A stretch of 64,000 bases of DNA from Zoogloea sp. (GTDB lineage Bacteria; Pseudomonadota; Gammaproteobacteria; Burkholderiales; Rhodocyclaceae). A program made the position numbers and the translations under genes. The stretch lies in assembly GCF_028693495.1 (NCBI RefSeq), contig NZ_JAQUVG010000002.1, positions 1 through 64,000 of the forward strand, in the 5' to 3' direction. This document shows positions 19,470-30,500 of the stretch, one piece after another. Position 1 is the stretch's first letter; every line of letters starts with the position of its first letter. Below the pieces are notes generated by a model, which saw only the letters and a program-made list of their open reading frames with translations, did no database searches and was not told the DNA's origin.

Positions 19470-19624
19470 CGCGGGGAGGCCCGACGGATACACACCGCGG
19501 GGGGCTGCTTGCATGACGCGCGGTAGGTGGGGCTGTGGCCCCCCCCGCAGGGGTCATCCCCGGAAAGGCGCGTTTCCCCATGAAAGGATGACCGCGCCTG
19601 ACAATTTTCCAGGAGACCCAAGCC

Positions 19625-20824
19625 ATGAACGATGTCGCCAAGCAGATCAAGCAGTTCAACGCCGGGCGCGACCCGGAACGGCTGGCCCTCAAGCTCAGGA
19701 AAATGCGCGCGGATCCCTTCATCTTCCTGCGCGGCAGCTGTCACCTGTTCTACACCCGGCTGCCCCGCGAGCCGCTGTTCACCACGGCGCCGCCCGCCTG
19801 GCTGTGCGGCGACCTCCATCTGGAAAACTTCGGCAGCTTCAAGGGCGACAATCGCCTCGCCTACTTCGACATCAACGATTTCGACGAGGCCATTCTGGCG
19901 CCCTGCACCCTGGACCTCGTCCGTTTTCTGGCCAGCGTGCAGCTGGGCGCCCGCAGCCTGTCGGTCAATGCCCCGAAGACCGCGCTGCTGTGCCGCGTCT
20001 TCATCGACGCCTATACCGCGGCCCTCGCCGAAGGGAAGGCCCGCTGGGTCGAACGGGAGACAGCGGTCGGACTGGTCAAGGATCTGCTCGGCGGGCTGGG
20101 CCAGCGCAAGCGTCCGGCGTTCCTCGACACCCGCACCGAACTCAAGGGCAAACACCGCCGCATCCGCTGCGACGGCAAAAAGGCCCTGCCCGTCGATGAC
20201 GCCCGGCGCGCCGACATCGAGGCCTTTCTCGCCTGCTTCGCCCGGACCCAGCCGAACCCCGGATTCTTCAAGCTCATCGACGTGGCCCGGCGCATCGCCG
20301 GCACCGGCAGCCTCGGCGTCGAGCGCTACATCATCCTGGTCGAAGGCAAGGGCTCGCCGGACGCCAACTACCTGCTCGACCTGAAACAGGCGCTCCCCTC
20401 GTCCCTGGCCCCCTGGACCGCAGCGCCGCAGCCCCAGTGGCCCAACGAGGCGAGCCGCGTCCTGACCCTGCAGAAGCGCCTGCAGGCCATCCCGATGGCG
20501 TTTCTGCAGGTCGTGGAATGGAGCGGAAACTCATACATCCTGCGCGACCTGCAGCCCAGCGAAGACCGCGTGGCGCTGGACGCCTGGAACGGCAAGCTGC
20601 GCCGCCTCGAAGAGGTGCTGAGCACGATGGGCCAGGTCGTCGCCTGGGCCCACCTGCGCAGTGCCGGGCGTCAGGGCTCGGCGAGCGCCGACGCCTTCGT
20701 CGACTTCGGGCAGCAGACCGGCTGGCAGGCAGCGCTCATAGACCAGGCCGACGCCGCTGCCGCCTCGGTGGTGGCCGACTGGCAGGCCTACGGGGCGGCG
20801 TTCGATGCGGGGTACTTCGAGTAG
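19625..20824 (+). CDS. DUF2252 family protein
   Basis: 399 residues. Matches the DUF2252 family by DPFIFLRGSCHLFY, WLCGDLHLENFGSF and YFDINDFDEAILAP; the GDLHLENFG and DFDE motifs resemble the catalytic HxDxxxxN and DxD loops of kinase-like phosphotransferases, but no activity is established. Preceded by a CAGGAGA ribosome binding site. A C8 run lies ~80 bp upstream (about 19539-19546). Stands alone, convergent with hemL. Confidence 0.8.
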   Translation: MNDVAKQIKQFNAGRDPERLALKLRKMRADPFIFLRGSCHLFYTRLPREPLFTTAPPAWLCGDLHLENFGSFKGDNRLAYFDINDFDEAILAPCTLDLVRFLASVQLGARSLSVNAPKTALLCRVFIDAYTAALAEGKARWVERETAVGLVKDLLGGLGQRKRPAFLDTRTELKGKHRRIRCDGKKALPVDDARRADIEAFLACFARTQPNPGFFKLIDVARRIAGTGSLGVERYIILVEGKGSPDANYLLDLKQALPSSLAPWTAAPQPQWPNEASRVLTLQKRLQAIPMAFLQVVEWSGNSYILRDLQPSEDRVALDAWNGKLRRLEEVLSTMGQVVAWAHLRSAGRQGSASADAFVDFGQQTGWQAALIDQADAAAASVVADWQAYGAAFDAGYFE

Positions 20825-20885
20825 CCAATTAACCCCCGCGTGCGGCTGCAGCCGCAGGGACACGCCACACCCAGCGTCGCAGCGT

Positions 20886-22172
20886 TCAGCCCGCCTCGGC
20901 AGCAAACCAGGCTTCGGCGGCGGCGATGGTGCTGTCGATGTCGGCCTCGGCGTGGGCCGCCGACACGAAGCCGGCCTCGAAGGCCGACGGGGCGAAGTAA
21001 TGGCCGGCCTCCAGCATGGCGTGGAAGAAGCGGTTGAAGCGCTCCTTGTCGCAGGCCATCACCTCGGCGTAGTTGCGGGGCACCGCTGCGGCAAAGTACA
21101 GGCCGAACATGCCGCCCACCGAATCGGCGACGAACTGCACGCCGTGCTTCGCCGCCGTCGCATTGAGGCCGGCGACCAGGCGCCCGGTGCGGGCACCGAG
21201 GGTGTCGTAGAAGCCGGGCCGGGCGATCTGATCGAGGCTGGCGAGGCCCGCCGCCACGGCCACCGGGCTGCCCGACAGGGTGCCGGCCTGGTACACCGCG
21301 CCCAGGGGGGCGATCTTTTCCATGATGTCGCGACGGCCGCCGAAGGCGCCCACCGGCATCCCGCCGCCGATCACCTTGCCCAGGGTGGTCAGGTCGGGGG
21401 TAATGCCAAACAGGCCCTGCACGCCCCGCGGGCCGACCCGGAAGCCGGTCATCACCTCGTCGAAGATCAGCACCGCGCCGTGCTCGGTGCACAGCCGGCG
21501 GAGCAGGTGCATGAACTCGGCCGAGGGCTTGATGAGGTTCATGTTGCCGGCGATCGGCTCGATGATCACGCAGGCGATCTCGCTGCCGCGGGCCTTGAAG
21601 GTTTCCTCGAGCTGGGCCGGGTCGTTGTAGTCGAGCACCAGGGTGTGCTTGGCGAAGTCTTCGGGCACGCCGGCCGACGAGGGATTGCCGAAGGTGAGCA
21701 GGCCCGAGCCGGCCTTGACCAGCAGGCTGTCGGCGTGGCCGTGGTAGCAGCCCTCGAACTTGACGATCGCGTCGCGGCCGGTGAAGCCGCGGGCCAGGCG
21801 AATGGCGCTCATGGTGGCTTCGGTGCCGCTGGAGACAAGGCGCACCATCTCCATGCTGGGCAGCAGCGCGCAGAGGCGCTCGGCCATCTCGATCTCGCGC
21901 TCGGTGGGCGCGCCGAAGGACAGGCCGTCGAGGGCCGCGCTGCGCACCGCCTCAACCACCACCGGGTCGGCATGGCCGAGGATCGCCGGGCCCCAGGAGC
22001 CCACGTAGTCCAGGTACTCCTTGCCGTCGGCGTCCCACACCCGGGCGCCCAGCGCCTTCTTGAGGAAGCGCGGCGTACCGCCCACCGAACGGAAGGCCCG
22101 GACGGGCGAATTCACGCCGCCGGGGATGGTGCGCTGGGCGCGGGCAAAGAGTTCTTCGTTACGACGGGTCAT
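20886..22172 (-). CDS. hemL: Glutamate-1-semialdehyde 2,1-aminomutase
   Basis: 428 residues, a class III PLP aminotransferase-fold enzyme converting glutamate-1-semialdehyde to 5-aminolevulinate in C5-pathway tetrapyrrole synthesis. Start [35 protein letters not shown] for phosphate binding; FDEVMTGFR and the PLP-lysine motif [18 protein letters not shown]. The ATG at 22172 overlaps the thiE stop (ATGA), so the order of transcription is thiD-thiE-hemL. A longer open frame upstream is thiE sequence in another frame. Confidence 0.96.
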   Translation of the reverse strand: MTRRNEELFARAQRTIPGGVNSPVRAFRSVGGTPRFLKKALGARVWDADGKEYLDYVGSWGPAILGHADPVVVEAVRSAALDGLSFGAPTEREIEMAERLCALLPSMEMVRLVSSGTEATMSAIRLARGFTGRDAIVKFEGCYHGHADSLLVKAGSGLLTFGNPSSAGVPEDFAKHTLVLDYNDPAQLEETFKARGSEIACVIIEPIAGNMNLIKPSAEFMHLLRRLCTEHGAVLIFDEVMTGFRVGPRGVQGLFGITPDLTTLGKVIGGGMPVGAFGGRRDIMEKIAPLGAVYQAGTLSGSPVAVAAGLASLDQIARPGFYDTLGARTGRLVAGLNATAAKHGVQFVADSVGGMFGLYFAAAVPRNYAEVMACDKERFNRFFHAMLEAGHYFAPSAFEAGFVSAAHAEADIDSTIAAAEAWFAAEAG

Positions 22173-22810
22173 GGTGCGGAAAGGTCCTGTGATGCGGAAG
22201 CAAAAAGCTCCCGGTAAGCGGCCGCCCGGGCCGCGGGTCCGGGCGCAGAGAAAACATCGCTGATCACGGCGAGTAGATCGGCCCCTGCCGCGATCAAGGC
22301 GGGGGCATTGTCGAGGGTGATGCCGCCGATGGCGGCCACCGGCACGCCCAGACCGGCCTTCGCCCGAGTCAGCAGATCGGGGGTGGCCCGTGGGGCCTGG
22401 GGCTTGGTGGGGGACGGAAACAGGGCACCAAAGGCGACGTAGTCGGCACCCGCTGCAACGCCCGCCTCGGCCCGCGCCCATTCACCGTAGCAGCTGACGC
22501 CGAGGATCCGCCGGGGCCCCAGCATCCTCCGGGCACGCACCAGATCACCGTCATCCCGCCCCAGGTGGACCCCGTCGGCGTCGATGGCCAGGGCCAGATC
22601 CAGGTCGTCGTTGATCAGCAGGGGGATGCCCGCCGCACGGCACGGGGCGAGCAGGGCCCGGGCCTGGGTGGCCTTGTGCGCAGGCGCGGCCAACTTGTTG
22701 CGGTACTGAACCACTGCCGGCGCCTCGGGGAGCAGGATCCGCAGGGCCTCCAGCAAGGCCTCCGTGTCGTTCCAGTCAGGGGTCACCAGATAAAGACCGC
22801 GCTTCAGCAT
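22169..22810 (-). CDS. thiE: Thiamine-phosphate synthase
   Basis: 213 residues, a TIM-barrel enzyme joining HMP-pyrophosphate and thiazole phosphate to give thiamine monophosphate. N-terminus [16 protein letters not shown] (the usual YR(D/E)K substrate motif), [24 protein letters not shown], and C-terminal [27 protein letters not shown]. It overlaps thiD by 7 bp and hemL by 4 bp. Confidence 0.95.
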   Translation of the reverse strand: MLKRGLYLVTPDWNDTEALLEALRILLPEAPAVVQYRNKLAAPAHKATQARALLAPCRAAGIPLLINDDLDLALAIDADGVHLGRDDGDLVRARRMLGPRRILGVSCYGEWARAEAGVAAGADYVAFGALFPSPTKPQAPRATPDLLTRAKAGLGVPVAAIGGITLDNAPALIAAGADLLAVISDVFSAPGPAARAAAYRELFASASQDLSAP

Positions 22811-23649
22811 CGGTCGCCCCCCGCCAGGGCACCACGGGCCCGGAAGAACCGGTCCGGGATGGATTGCCCCATTCCCGGGCGGAAGGCGTGGGCAAGGGTT
22901 TGCCAGGTGAACGCCTGGGCTTCGCGCACGGCTTCGGAAATTTCAAGGCCGTGGGCCAGGGCCGCGGCCAGCGCCGACGCCAGGGTGCAGCCAGACCCGT
23001 GGTAGTTCCCCGGGAGACGCTCCCAGAGATCGGTACGGGTGACGCCGCCGTGGCCATAGAGGGTGTTCACCACCTGGGGGGTGCTGGCGTGGGAGCCGGT
23101 GATCAGAACATGCTCGCACCCCGCTCTCAGCAGCGCACCGGCACAGTCCGGCAGCGTGAGCTCGTCCGTCCGCCCCACAAGGCAGGCGGCCAGGCGGCGG
23201 GCCTCCATCGTGTTGGGAGTGATCACACTGGTCTGGGGCAGGATCAGCTCGCACAGGGCTTCGAGCATGCGCTCGGAAGCCAGTTCGTCCCCTCGCCCCG
23301 AGGCCACCACCGGGTCAACGATCACCGGCACATGAGGGTAGTCGGCAATGATCCCGGCAATCATCGCGATGTTCTCGGCGCTGCCCAGCACCCCGAGCTT
23401 GAAGGCCTGTACCGACATGTCCTCGAGCACCGCCCAAGCCTGTTGGGCGACGAAATTCTCATCCACGGGGGAAATGTCCTGGACACCTGCAGTGTCCTGA
23501 ACCGTTAGGGCCGTGATGACCGTCAAGGGGTGGCACCCCATGCCAGCCAGGGCCATCATGTCGGCCTGAATGCCAGCCCCACCGGTCGGATCAGATGCAG
23601 CGAAGACAAGGACCAGTGGAGGGCAGGGGTCGTTGCGGTTAGTAGTCAT
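22804..23649 (-). CDS. thiD: Hydroxymethylpyrimidine/phosphomethylpyrimidine kinase
   Basis: 281 residues from the ATG at 23649 (an ATG 18 bp upstream is also possible). Ribokinase-fold enzyme phosphorylating HMP twice. Signatures: [47 protein letters not shown] and [18 protein letters not shown] (catalytic base region and anion hole). First gene of thiD-thiE-hemL, divergent from rubredoxin. The 90-bp upstream region contains no TPP riboswitch. Confidence 0.95.
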   Translation of the reverse strand: MTTNRNDPCPPLVLVFAASDPTGGAGIQADMMALAGMGCHPLTVITALTVQDTAGVQDISPVDENFVAQQAWAVLEDMSVQAFKLGVLGSAENIAMIAGIIADYPHVPVIVDPVVASGRGDELASERMLEALCELILPQTSVITPNTMEARRLAACLVGRTDELTLPDCAGALLRAGCEHVLITGSHASTPQVVNTLYGHGGVTRTDLWERLPGNYHGSGCTLASALAAALAHGLEISEAVREAQAFTWQTLAHAFRPGMGQSIPDRFFRARGALAGGDRC

Positions 23650-23739
23650 TCTGGAAGCCGTGGACACACAATTTTCACCGCGACTGCGCTACCATTCACG
23701 ATCCGAGCGATTCTAGCCGAAATCTCAGCGACGCACTCC

Positions 23740-23919
23740 ATGGCAAACCCACCGTATCAAACCTGGATGTGCCTGATCTGTGGGCACATCTACGACGAGG
23801 AAACCGGCTCACCCGAGGAAGGCATTGCCCCCGGCACCCGCTGGGCCGACATCCCACCCAACTGGACCTGCCCCGACTGCGGCGCCCGCAAGGACGACTT
23901 CGAGATGGTCGTCCTCTGA
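23740..23919 (+). CDS. Rubredoxin
   Basis: 59 residues with the two CxxCG iron-binding knuckles: [13 protein letters not shown] near the N-terminus and [11 protein letters not shown] near the C-terminus, forming a single Fe(Cys)4 electron carrier. The start [11 protein letters not shown] gives standard rubredoxin length; earlier in-frame starts lie within the thiD region. It lies 49 bp before pilG and may be co-transcribed with the Pil-Chp genes. Its redox partner is not in the window. Confidence 0.95.
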   Translation: MANPPYQTWMCLICGHIYDEETGSPEEGIAPGTRWADIPPNWTCPDCGARKDDFEMVVL

Positions 23920-23968
23920 TCCGCAGCCCCCCGGACAGCCCTCCCCGAACCGACCCCGGAGAATCAAG

Positions 23969-24370
23969 GTGAATCTCAGCGGCATCAAGGTCATGGTCAT
24001 CGATGACAGCAACACCATCCGCCGCAGCGCCGAGATCTTTCTCGCCCAGGCGGGCTGCCAGGTCGTCCTCGCCGAAGACGGCTTCGACGCCCTGGCCAAG
24101 ATTTCCGACCATGCGCCCGACCTGATTTTTGTGGACATCATGATGCCGCGCCTGGATGGCTACCAGACCTGTGCGCTGATCAAGAAGAACGCCCGCCTCA
24201 AGTCCACTCCGGTCATCATGCTCTCGTCCAAGGACGGACTTTTCGACCGGGCTCGCGGACGCCTTGCCGGCTCCGATGAGTACCTGACCAAACCCTTCAC
24301 CAAAGAAAGCCTGCTGCGGTCGGTGGCCAGTCATACCCACGCCTCCCGTCCGGCAGATGCCGACGACTGA
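23969..24370 (+). CDS. pilG: Twitching-motility response regulator PilG
   Basis: 133 residues from a GTG preceded by GGAG. Single receiver domain with acid pocket Asp12-Asp13, phospho-acceptor Asp56 (LIFVDIMMP), and Lys in YLTKPFTKE. In the Pil-Chp system PilG promotes type IV pilus extension and adenylate cyclase activity. First of pilG-pilH-pilI-pilJ-chpA, which gives the identification weight over a generic CheY. Confidence 0.92.
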   Translation: MNLSGIKVMVIDDSNTIRRSAEIFLAQAGCQVVLAEDGFDALAKISDHAPDLIFVDIMMPRLDGYQTCALIKKNARLKSTPVIMLSSKDGLFDRARGRLAGSDEYLTKPFTKESLLRSVASHTHASRPADADD

Positions 24371-24387
24371 AAGCCCCAGAAGCCGCC

Positions 24388-24753
24388 ATGCCGATCAAGA
24401 AAATCCTTGTCGTAGACGACTCCCCCACCGAAAGGCTCGCCCTGTCGGAGGTACTGGTCAGGAATGGATATCAGGTCGTGACCGCCGAGAGTGGGGACGA
24501 AGCGGTGGTCAAGAGCAAGTCCGAACACCCCGACCTGATCCTGATGGACGTGGTGATGCCGGGCACCAACGGTTATCAGGCAACCCGTACGATTGTCCGC
24601 GATGAGGCCACCCGTCAAATCCCGGTGATCATCTGCACCAGCAAGGGGCAGGAAACCGACAAGATCTGGGGCATGCGCCAGGGCGCCTTCGACTACATGG
24701 TGAAGCCCCTTGATCACACCGCGCTTCTCGAAAAGATCCGGGCCCTGGGCTAG
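24388..24753 (+). CDS. pilH: Twitching-motility response regulator PilH
   Basis: 121 residues, a CheY-like receiver with Asp10-Asp11, phospho-acceptor Asp54 (LILMDVVMP) and Lys in YMVKPLDHT. It lies 17 bp after pilG and shares the receiver fold but differs in the N-terminal start. In pseudomonads PilH counteracts PilG, supporting pilus retraction. Confidence 0.92.
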   Translation: MPIKKILVVDDSPTERLALSEVLVRNGYQVVTAESGDEAVVKSKSEHPDLILMDVVMPGTNGYQATRTIVRDEATRQIPVIICTSKGQETDKIWGMRQGAFDYMVKPLDHTALLEKIRALG

Positions 24754-24762
24754 GAAGCACCA

Positions 24763-25281
24763 ATGGCCAAGCGGATCAGCCTCCATGAATTCCAGGCCGG
24801 CCTCGCCCGGCGCCTGGCCGAGGCCCGGGACACCCGTGCTTCGGCCCTCCTCGGCATCCAGGCCGGGCACCGCCACTGGCTGCTCGACCTGACCGAGGCC
24901 GGCGAGATCCTCGCAGTCCCTCCCCTGGCCACGGTACCCCTGGGTGCCACCTGGTTCCGCGGGCTGGCCAGCGTCCGCGGCAACCTGTTCGGCGTGGTGG
25001 ATTTTGCTGCCTTCCACGGGGATGCTCCGACACCGGCAGCCGGACATGCCCGCCTGCTGCTGGTGGGGGTTCGCCACGACCTGAACTGTGCCCTGCTGGT
25101 GTCACGGGCCCTGGGGTTGCGCCAGATCGAGGATTTCGAAGTCCTGTCCGCCGCCCATGACGCCGATCAGCCATGGATCGGCGATGAGCTGCGGGATTCC
25201 CGCGGTATCCACTGGACCCGCCTGCGGGTCTCGGAACTGCTCAAGCACAGCCGCTTTCTGGACGCAGCAGCCCAATCATGA
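24763..25281 (+). CDS. pilI: CheW-like adaptor PilI
   Basis: 172 residues forming one CheW domain (~25-165; LDLTEAGEILAVPPLATVPLGATWFRG is the start of the family's beta-barrel). Couples the receptor PilJ to the kinase ChpA. 9 bp after pilH and 50 bp before pilJ. Confidence 0.9.
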   Translation: MAKRISLHEFQAGLARRLAEARDTRASALLGIQAGHRHWLLDLTEAGEILAVPPLATVPLGATWFRGLASVRGNLFGVVDFAAFHGDAPTPAAGHARLLLVGVRHDLNCALLVSRALGLRQIEDFEVLSAAHDADQPWIGDELRDSRGIHWTRLRVSELLKHSRFLDAAAQS

Positions 25282-25331
25282 ACAACTATTCGGGAGATGC
25301 AGCAGGCACCCCCTGCTGAGTGAGGAAGAAC

Positions 25332-27455
25332 ATGGGATTCAAGCTACCGGGACTGTCTCTGGGCGGTAAAAAAAACGCCGCGGCCAATGCGGACACGATC
25401 ATCGACTCCGGGGACATCCCCCCGCCCAAAGCCGCCCTGCCCTTTCTGGCGGGCAAAAGCCCCTCTGAACAGTTGCGCGCCCTGCGTGCTCCCTTCTTCC
25501 TCTTTGCGCTGCTGACGGCCGGCTTCGTGGGGTACCAGATCCAGGTCAGCAGCTTCGGTACAGGCTACGTCACCGCCGCCGGCCAGATGCGAACCCTGTC
25601 CCAGCAGCTGGCCAAGGCCAGCCAGCTGACCCTCCAGGGCGACACCAGCGCCTTCGCCGAGCTGAAGTCCAGCCGGGATCAGTTCAATACCCTGCTGGAG
25701 GCCGTCACCAACGGCGGGGAGGTGAGCGGCACCTCCGTCCCCGGCGGCAGCACGGCCGTGAGCGCGGAGCTGGCCGCCGTGGTCGAGCTCTGGCAGAAAA
25801 CCGACAAGGATGCAACCAGCCTGCTGAGCCAGGAAAAGAACCTGACCAGTCTGGCCAAGGCGCTGGGCACCATCAACAGCAAGAACCCTGAATTCCTCGA
25901 ACTTTCCGAGCAGGTCGCCGCCCTCAAGCTCCAGGGAGGCGCCTCCGCCCGGGAAATCGCCATGGCCCACCAGGTGGTGATGCTGACCCAGCGCATCGCC
26001 AAGAACGCCAACGCCCTCCTGCTGGCCAACGCCATCGATCCGGAGGTGACCTTCCTGCTGGGCAAGGACACCAACACCTTCAAGGAACTCCTCGAGCAGC
26101 TCCAGAAGATGACCCCCGACGGCTCCGATGCCAAGGCGCGACTGGCCCAGCTGGAGTCCGTCGGCAAGGACAACATCGCATCCGTCACGGCCATTCTTGG
26201 CAACATCCAGGTACTGGTCCAGGCCAAGCAGTCAGGCAGCAAGATCTTCCAGAACTCCGGCCCCCTGCTCGACAGGACCACCGCCCTTGCCGACGGCTAT
26301 GCCCGCGCCTACACGGGCTTCTTCACCTGGGTCAGCGCCGCGATCATCCTGTCCACCCTGGCAGCCCTGCTGTGCCTGGTGCTGATGGCAAAAACCTATA
26401 ACGACGACATCGCCCGCCGCCGTCTGGCGGCCGAACGTCAGCGGGAATCTGCCGAAGCCGAACGGAACGGGACCCAGCAGGCCATCCTGCGCCTGATGAA
26501 TGAGATGGGCGACCTGGCAGACGGCGACCTGACCGTCCGCACCACGGTCACGGAAGACATCACCGGCGCCATTGCCGACTCGGTGAATTACACCATCGAA
26601 GAACTCTCAGTGCTGGTGCGCCGGATCAACGATGCCGCCATCCGCGTCACCGCCGCCACCGAATCCGCCCAGCAGACCTCCGATGAACTGATCGCCGCCA
26701 CCGAGCGTCAGGCCCAGGAGCTGCGCCTCGCCGGGGAAACCGCCCAAAGCATGGCCAGCTCCATGAGCGCGGCCTCCGAGGACGCCCTGCAGTCCGCCCG
26801 GGTGGCCCGCCGCTCCCTGGAGGCTGCCCAGAAGGGTGCTGCCGCCGTGGAAGACACCATCAAGGGCATGAACGACATCCGCGAGAAGATCCAGGAGACC
26901 TCCAAGCGCATCAAGCGCCTGGGCGAGTCGTCCCAGGAGATCGGCGAGATCGTGGAGCTGATTTCCGACATTACCGAGCAGACCAACGTGCTGGCTCTCA
27001 ACGCCGCCATCCAGGCCGCCTCTGCCGGTGAAGCCGGCCGCGGCTTCTCGGTGGTGGCGGAAGAAGTGCAGCGCCTGGCCGAACGCTCCGCCGAAGCCAC
27101 CAAGCAGATCGGCGCCATCGTGAAGACCATTCAGACCGACACCGGCGACGCCGTGGCAGCCATGGAGAACGCCACCCGCGACGTGGTGGACGGCGCCCAC
27201 CTCTCCGAGACCGCCGGCCAGGAACTGGCCGAAATCGAGCGGGTGTCGGCAGAAACCGCCGCGCTCATCGAGCGCATCTCGGCCAGCACCGAAATCCAGG
27301 CCAAGGCAGCCACCCAGGTGGCAGAAAAGATGAAGAACATTCTTGCCATCACCGACCGCACCACTACGGGTACCCAGCAGACGGCGGTGTCCATCGGAGA
27401 ACTGGCTGATCTGGCGGTAGAACTGAAGGGCTCGGTGTCCGGCTTCAAGGTCTGA
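25332..27455 (+). CDS. pilJ: Pilus-system methyl-accepting chemoreceptor PilJ
   Basis: 707 residues. A first transmembrane helix (~55-75, [20 protein letters not shown]) is followed by a periplasmic PilJ-type helical sensor domain, a second helix (~330-352, [20 protein letters not shown]), a HAMP-like segment and an MCP signalling domain with hairpin tip near residue 550 ([15 protein letters not shown]) and [18 protein letters not shown]. The ATG at 25332 was chosen because GAGGAAG lies just before it; an alternative GTG lies 12 bp upstream. No cheR/pilK methyltransferase gene lies nearby. Confidence 0.93.
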   Translation: MGFKLPGLSLGGKKNAAANADTIIDSGDIPPPKAALPFLAGKSPSEQLRALRAPFFLFALLTAGFVGYQIQVSSFGTGYVTAAGQMRTLSQQLAKASQLTLQGDTSAFAELKSSRDQFNTLLEAVTNGGEVSGTSVPGGSTAVSAELAAVVELWQKTDKDATSLLSQEKNLTSLAKALGTINSKNPEFLELSEQVAALKLQGGASAREIAMAHQVVMLTQRIAKNANALLLANAIDPEVTFLLGKDTNTFKELLEQLQKMTPDGSDAKARLAQLESVGKDNIASVTAILGNIQVLVQAKQSGSKIFQNSGPLLDRTTALADGYARAYTGFFTWVSAAIILSTLAALLCLVLMAKTYNDDIARRRLAAERQRESAEAERNGTQQAILRLMNEMGDLADGDLTVRTTVTEDITGAIADSVNYTIEELSVLVRRINDAAIRVTAATESAQQTSDELIAATERQAQELRLAGETAQSMASSMSAASEDALQSARVARRSLEAAQKGAAAVEDTIKGMNDIREKIQETSKRIKRLGESSQEIGEIVELISDITEQTNVLALNAAIQAASAGEAGRGFSVVAEEVQRLAERSAEATKQIGAIVKTIQTDTGDAVAAMENATRDVVDGAHLSETAGQELAEIERVSAETAALIERISASTEIQAKAATQVAEKMKNILAITDRTTTGTQQTAVSIGELADLAVELKGSVSGFKV

Positions 27456-27503
27456 GCCCGGAAACCGCGTGATACTGCAACGGATGCCGATCAAGACCCC
27501 TCG

Positions 27504-30500
27504 ATGAGCCCAGCACATGAACTCGACCTCGGTCCGCTGACCTGGGTCAAAAGCGAGATCGACCTGGCCCTGGAAAGGGCCACGGCGGCCCTTGCAGAAG
27601 CCGGCACCACCCCGGACCGTCTGGGCAAGGTCAAATTTGCCCAGACCCATCTTCACCAGGCCCACGGCGCCCTCTCCATCGTGGGTCTGGATGGCCTGAC
27701 CCAGTTCTCCGAGCAGCTCGACCGCTTTCTCGGGGAAATGGCCAGTGGGCAGATCGCCTGCACACCGGATGCCCTGCGCCTGGCCGGGCGCTGCATCGCA
27801 GCCATCGGCAACTACCTGAACGAACTCACCCGCGGCCAGCCCGATCAGGCCCTGCGTCTTTTCCGGCTGTACGGAGAGCTTGCCGGGGCCCGGGGGCAGG
27901 AAGCCCCGACCCCTGGCGAGCTGTTCTTTCCCGATCTGAGCCTGCGGCCCGAGTTCGACAGCCCGGCCGATACCCAGGACGACCCCAAGCGGCTGCGCAG
28001 CCTGCGGGGGCGTTTCGAACGGGGTCTCCTGAAGTGGTTCCGCAACAGTCAGGACCCCAGCGGCCCCTTCGAAATGCGGGATGCGGCGGCAGGCATCGAA
28101 GCCCTCCAGGGCGTACCCGCCAGCCGCGCCTTCTGGCTTGCCGTCACTGCCTTCTTCGATGCCCTCGGCCAGCTGTCCATTCCGGTGGACGCGGGCACCA
28201 AGCGCCTGTGCGGGCGCATCGATGCCCAGATGCGGCGGGTCATGGAAGGCTCCGGCATGGTGACCGAGCGGCTCATGCGGGACGTGCTCTACCAGGTCGC
28301 CACGGCCACGGCCCACTCTCCGCTGATCACCCGGCTGCGCCAGACTTATCAGCTTGACCGTCTGCTCCCGACCGACCGCCCCGAAATTGCCGACCAACCC
28401 CTCGCGCCCCTGACCCGGCAGCTCCGGGAAGGGCTGGTGACGGCCCGCGAGGCATGGTCCCAGTTCGCAAGCGGCAGCGCCATCGGCCTGCCGCGCTTTC
28501 AGGACGCCCTGGCCTCCCTGCCAGCCCTGGCCCGGTCCATTGGCCAGCCCGAGCTCGGCCTGCTCCTCGACACCGTGGCGGACACAGGGAGCTGGCTGCG
28601 TCAGGACCCGCTCCAGCTCAACGACACCCTGTCCATGGATGTGGCCACTGCGATGCTCCTGGTGGATGGCAGGCTGGACGCTGAAGCCCCGCCCAGCACT
28701 CAGGAAGCGGCCCAGCAAGCGCTCCTGGTCGAGCGTCTGAAAGCCCACCAGCGGGGGGAGCAGCTTCCCCCCCTGCCCGTTGCCGAACCGGGATCCGAGT
28801 CTCTCCACCTGAGCAGACAGCTGGCCCATGAGATCCTGGCCAATCTCTCCGAGGTCGAGCAGACCCTCGACAGCTATTTCCGGGCCCCCAGCCAGAGCAA
28901 CATCCTTGATACCGTTCGCTCGCCCCTCAAGCAGATCGAGGGCGCCCTGGCGGTCATGAACGAAGATGCTGCCGTCCGCCTGCTCCAGGATGCCGCCGGC
29001 CGCATTGCGGGCCTGCCTGGGATGGCTCCGGAGACCGCCAGCAGTGCCTTCGAAGCCATCGCCCATCGGCTGTCCGCCCTGGGCATGTACATCGAAGCAC
29101 TCCAGCACGGCCCCGCTGACCTGGAAAAAATCCTCAACCCAGCCCAGGCCAGAGCGGCTGCAGCGACCACCCTCGAAGCCGAACTGGCGCAGCAGAAACG
29201 CGAAGCCGCCGCCCTCGCCGCCGCCCTCAAGGACAACCCGGAAGACTCCGGCCTGCGCAGTGAACTCCAGCTCAACCTGGAAACCCTGCGTCAGGACGCA
29301 TCCCTCGCCGCGGACAACGAACTCGAGAAACAGGCCCGGCAGGCCCTGACCATGCTCGACGCGGGCGATCTGTTCGACGCAGCGGATGCACCCCTGGTCC
29401 CGGCAGGCACGGACACCCCGTCGATCTCCCCGGAGGCCAGCCGGCTGATGGACGCCAGCGCCGAGGAGCTCGACGCGGAGCTGCTGGGCATTTTCATAGA
29501 AGAGGCGATCGAGGTTCGGGCCAGCGTTGCCGAAAACCTCCAGCAGCTCCACCAGGCCCCCGACGACGTGGATCTGCTGACCACCATCCGGCGCAGCTTC
29601 CACACCCTCAAGGGCAGCAGTCGCATGGTTGGCCTGAAGGACTTCGGCGATGCAGCCTGGGGCGTCGAACAGACCCTCAACCACTGGCTGCGGCTGGAAC
29701 GCCCCGTCACCCCTGCCCTGCTGGCATTGATCGACCGGGCCCACCAGCACTTCAGCGCCTGGGTGGAACAGCTCCAGGAAGGCGGCAGCACCACCATGGA
29801 CGTGTCGGCCCTGATGGCCGAGGCGACCCGCCTGCGCCAGGAAGAGGCCTCCCCCGCTCCGCTCCCCCTGGAGGAAGCCGCTCCCCAGCCCGCAGCAGCC
29901 CCCCTGCCCCTGGCCACGGAGCTGGGGCTCGAACCGGAAGAAGTGGACCTGGAAGCAACGGTCAGCCTGGCCGAGTACGATCTGACCGCCACCAGCCTGA
30001 ACATCGAGCCCGTGGAGCCGCCGGCGCAAGACGGGGCCCTTGAGATCGATCTGGATTTCCCCGAGCTCAGTTTCGAAGCCCCTCCACCACTCCCCGCCCC
30101 GGTGGACTTCGAGCTGGACATCCCCAGCCCATCGGAGCCAGTGCCGCCGCCCGAGCCGGATTCACTGCTCGTGGACTTCGAGCTCGGCACCCCGACCAGC
30201 CCACCGGAGCCCCCCGCCGGCCCGCCGCCGCCCACCGCAGACAGCATCGAATTCGAATTCGATCTCGGCCTGGCCTCTCCGACGCTGGCCGAGTTGGCTG
30301 AGATGGAGGTGGAAGACATCGAGTTCATCGGGCTCCCGGATCAGGCGCCCCTCGACGGGGCGGCCGTCTCCACCGCCGGACTCCCCACAACGGCATCCCC
30401 TGAAGAAGAGGACACCCCGGCCAGCCCCGCGGGTTCCGGACAGGCAGATGAAGATCCTGTCGCCTCCGACGATGAGTTCTTTCTGCTGGAAGCGCTCCCC

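Noticed and set aside
23650..23739. CTGAGA upstream of thiD as a possible TPP riboswitch
   Set aside because: The 90-bp region lacks the second conserved TPP element (TGAACCTGA-like) and the stems, so the hexamer is chance.
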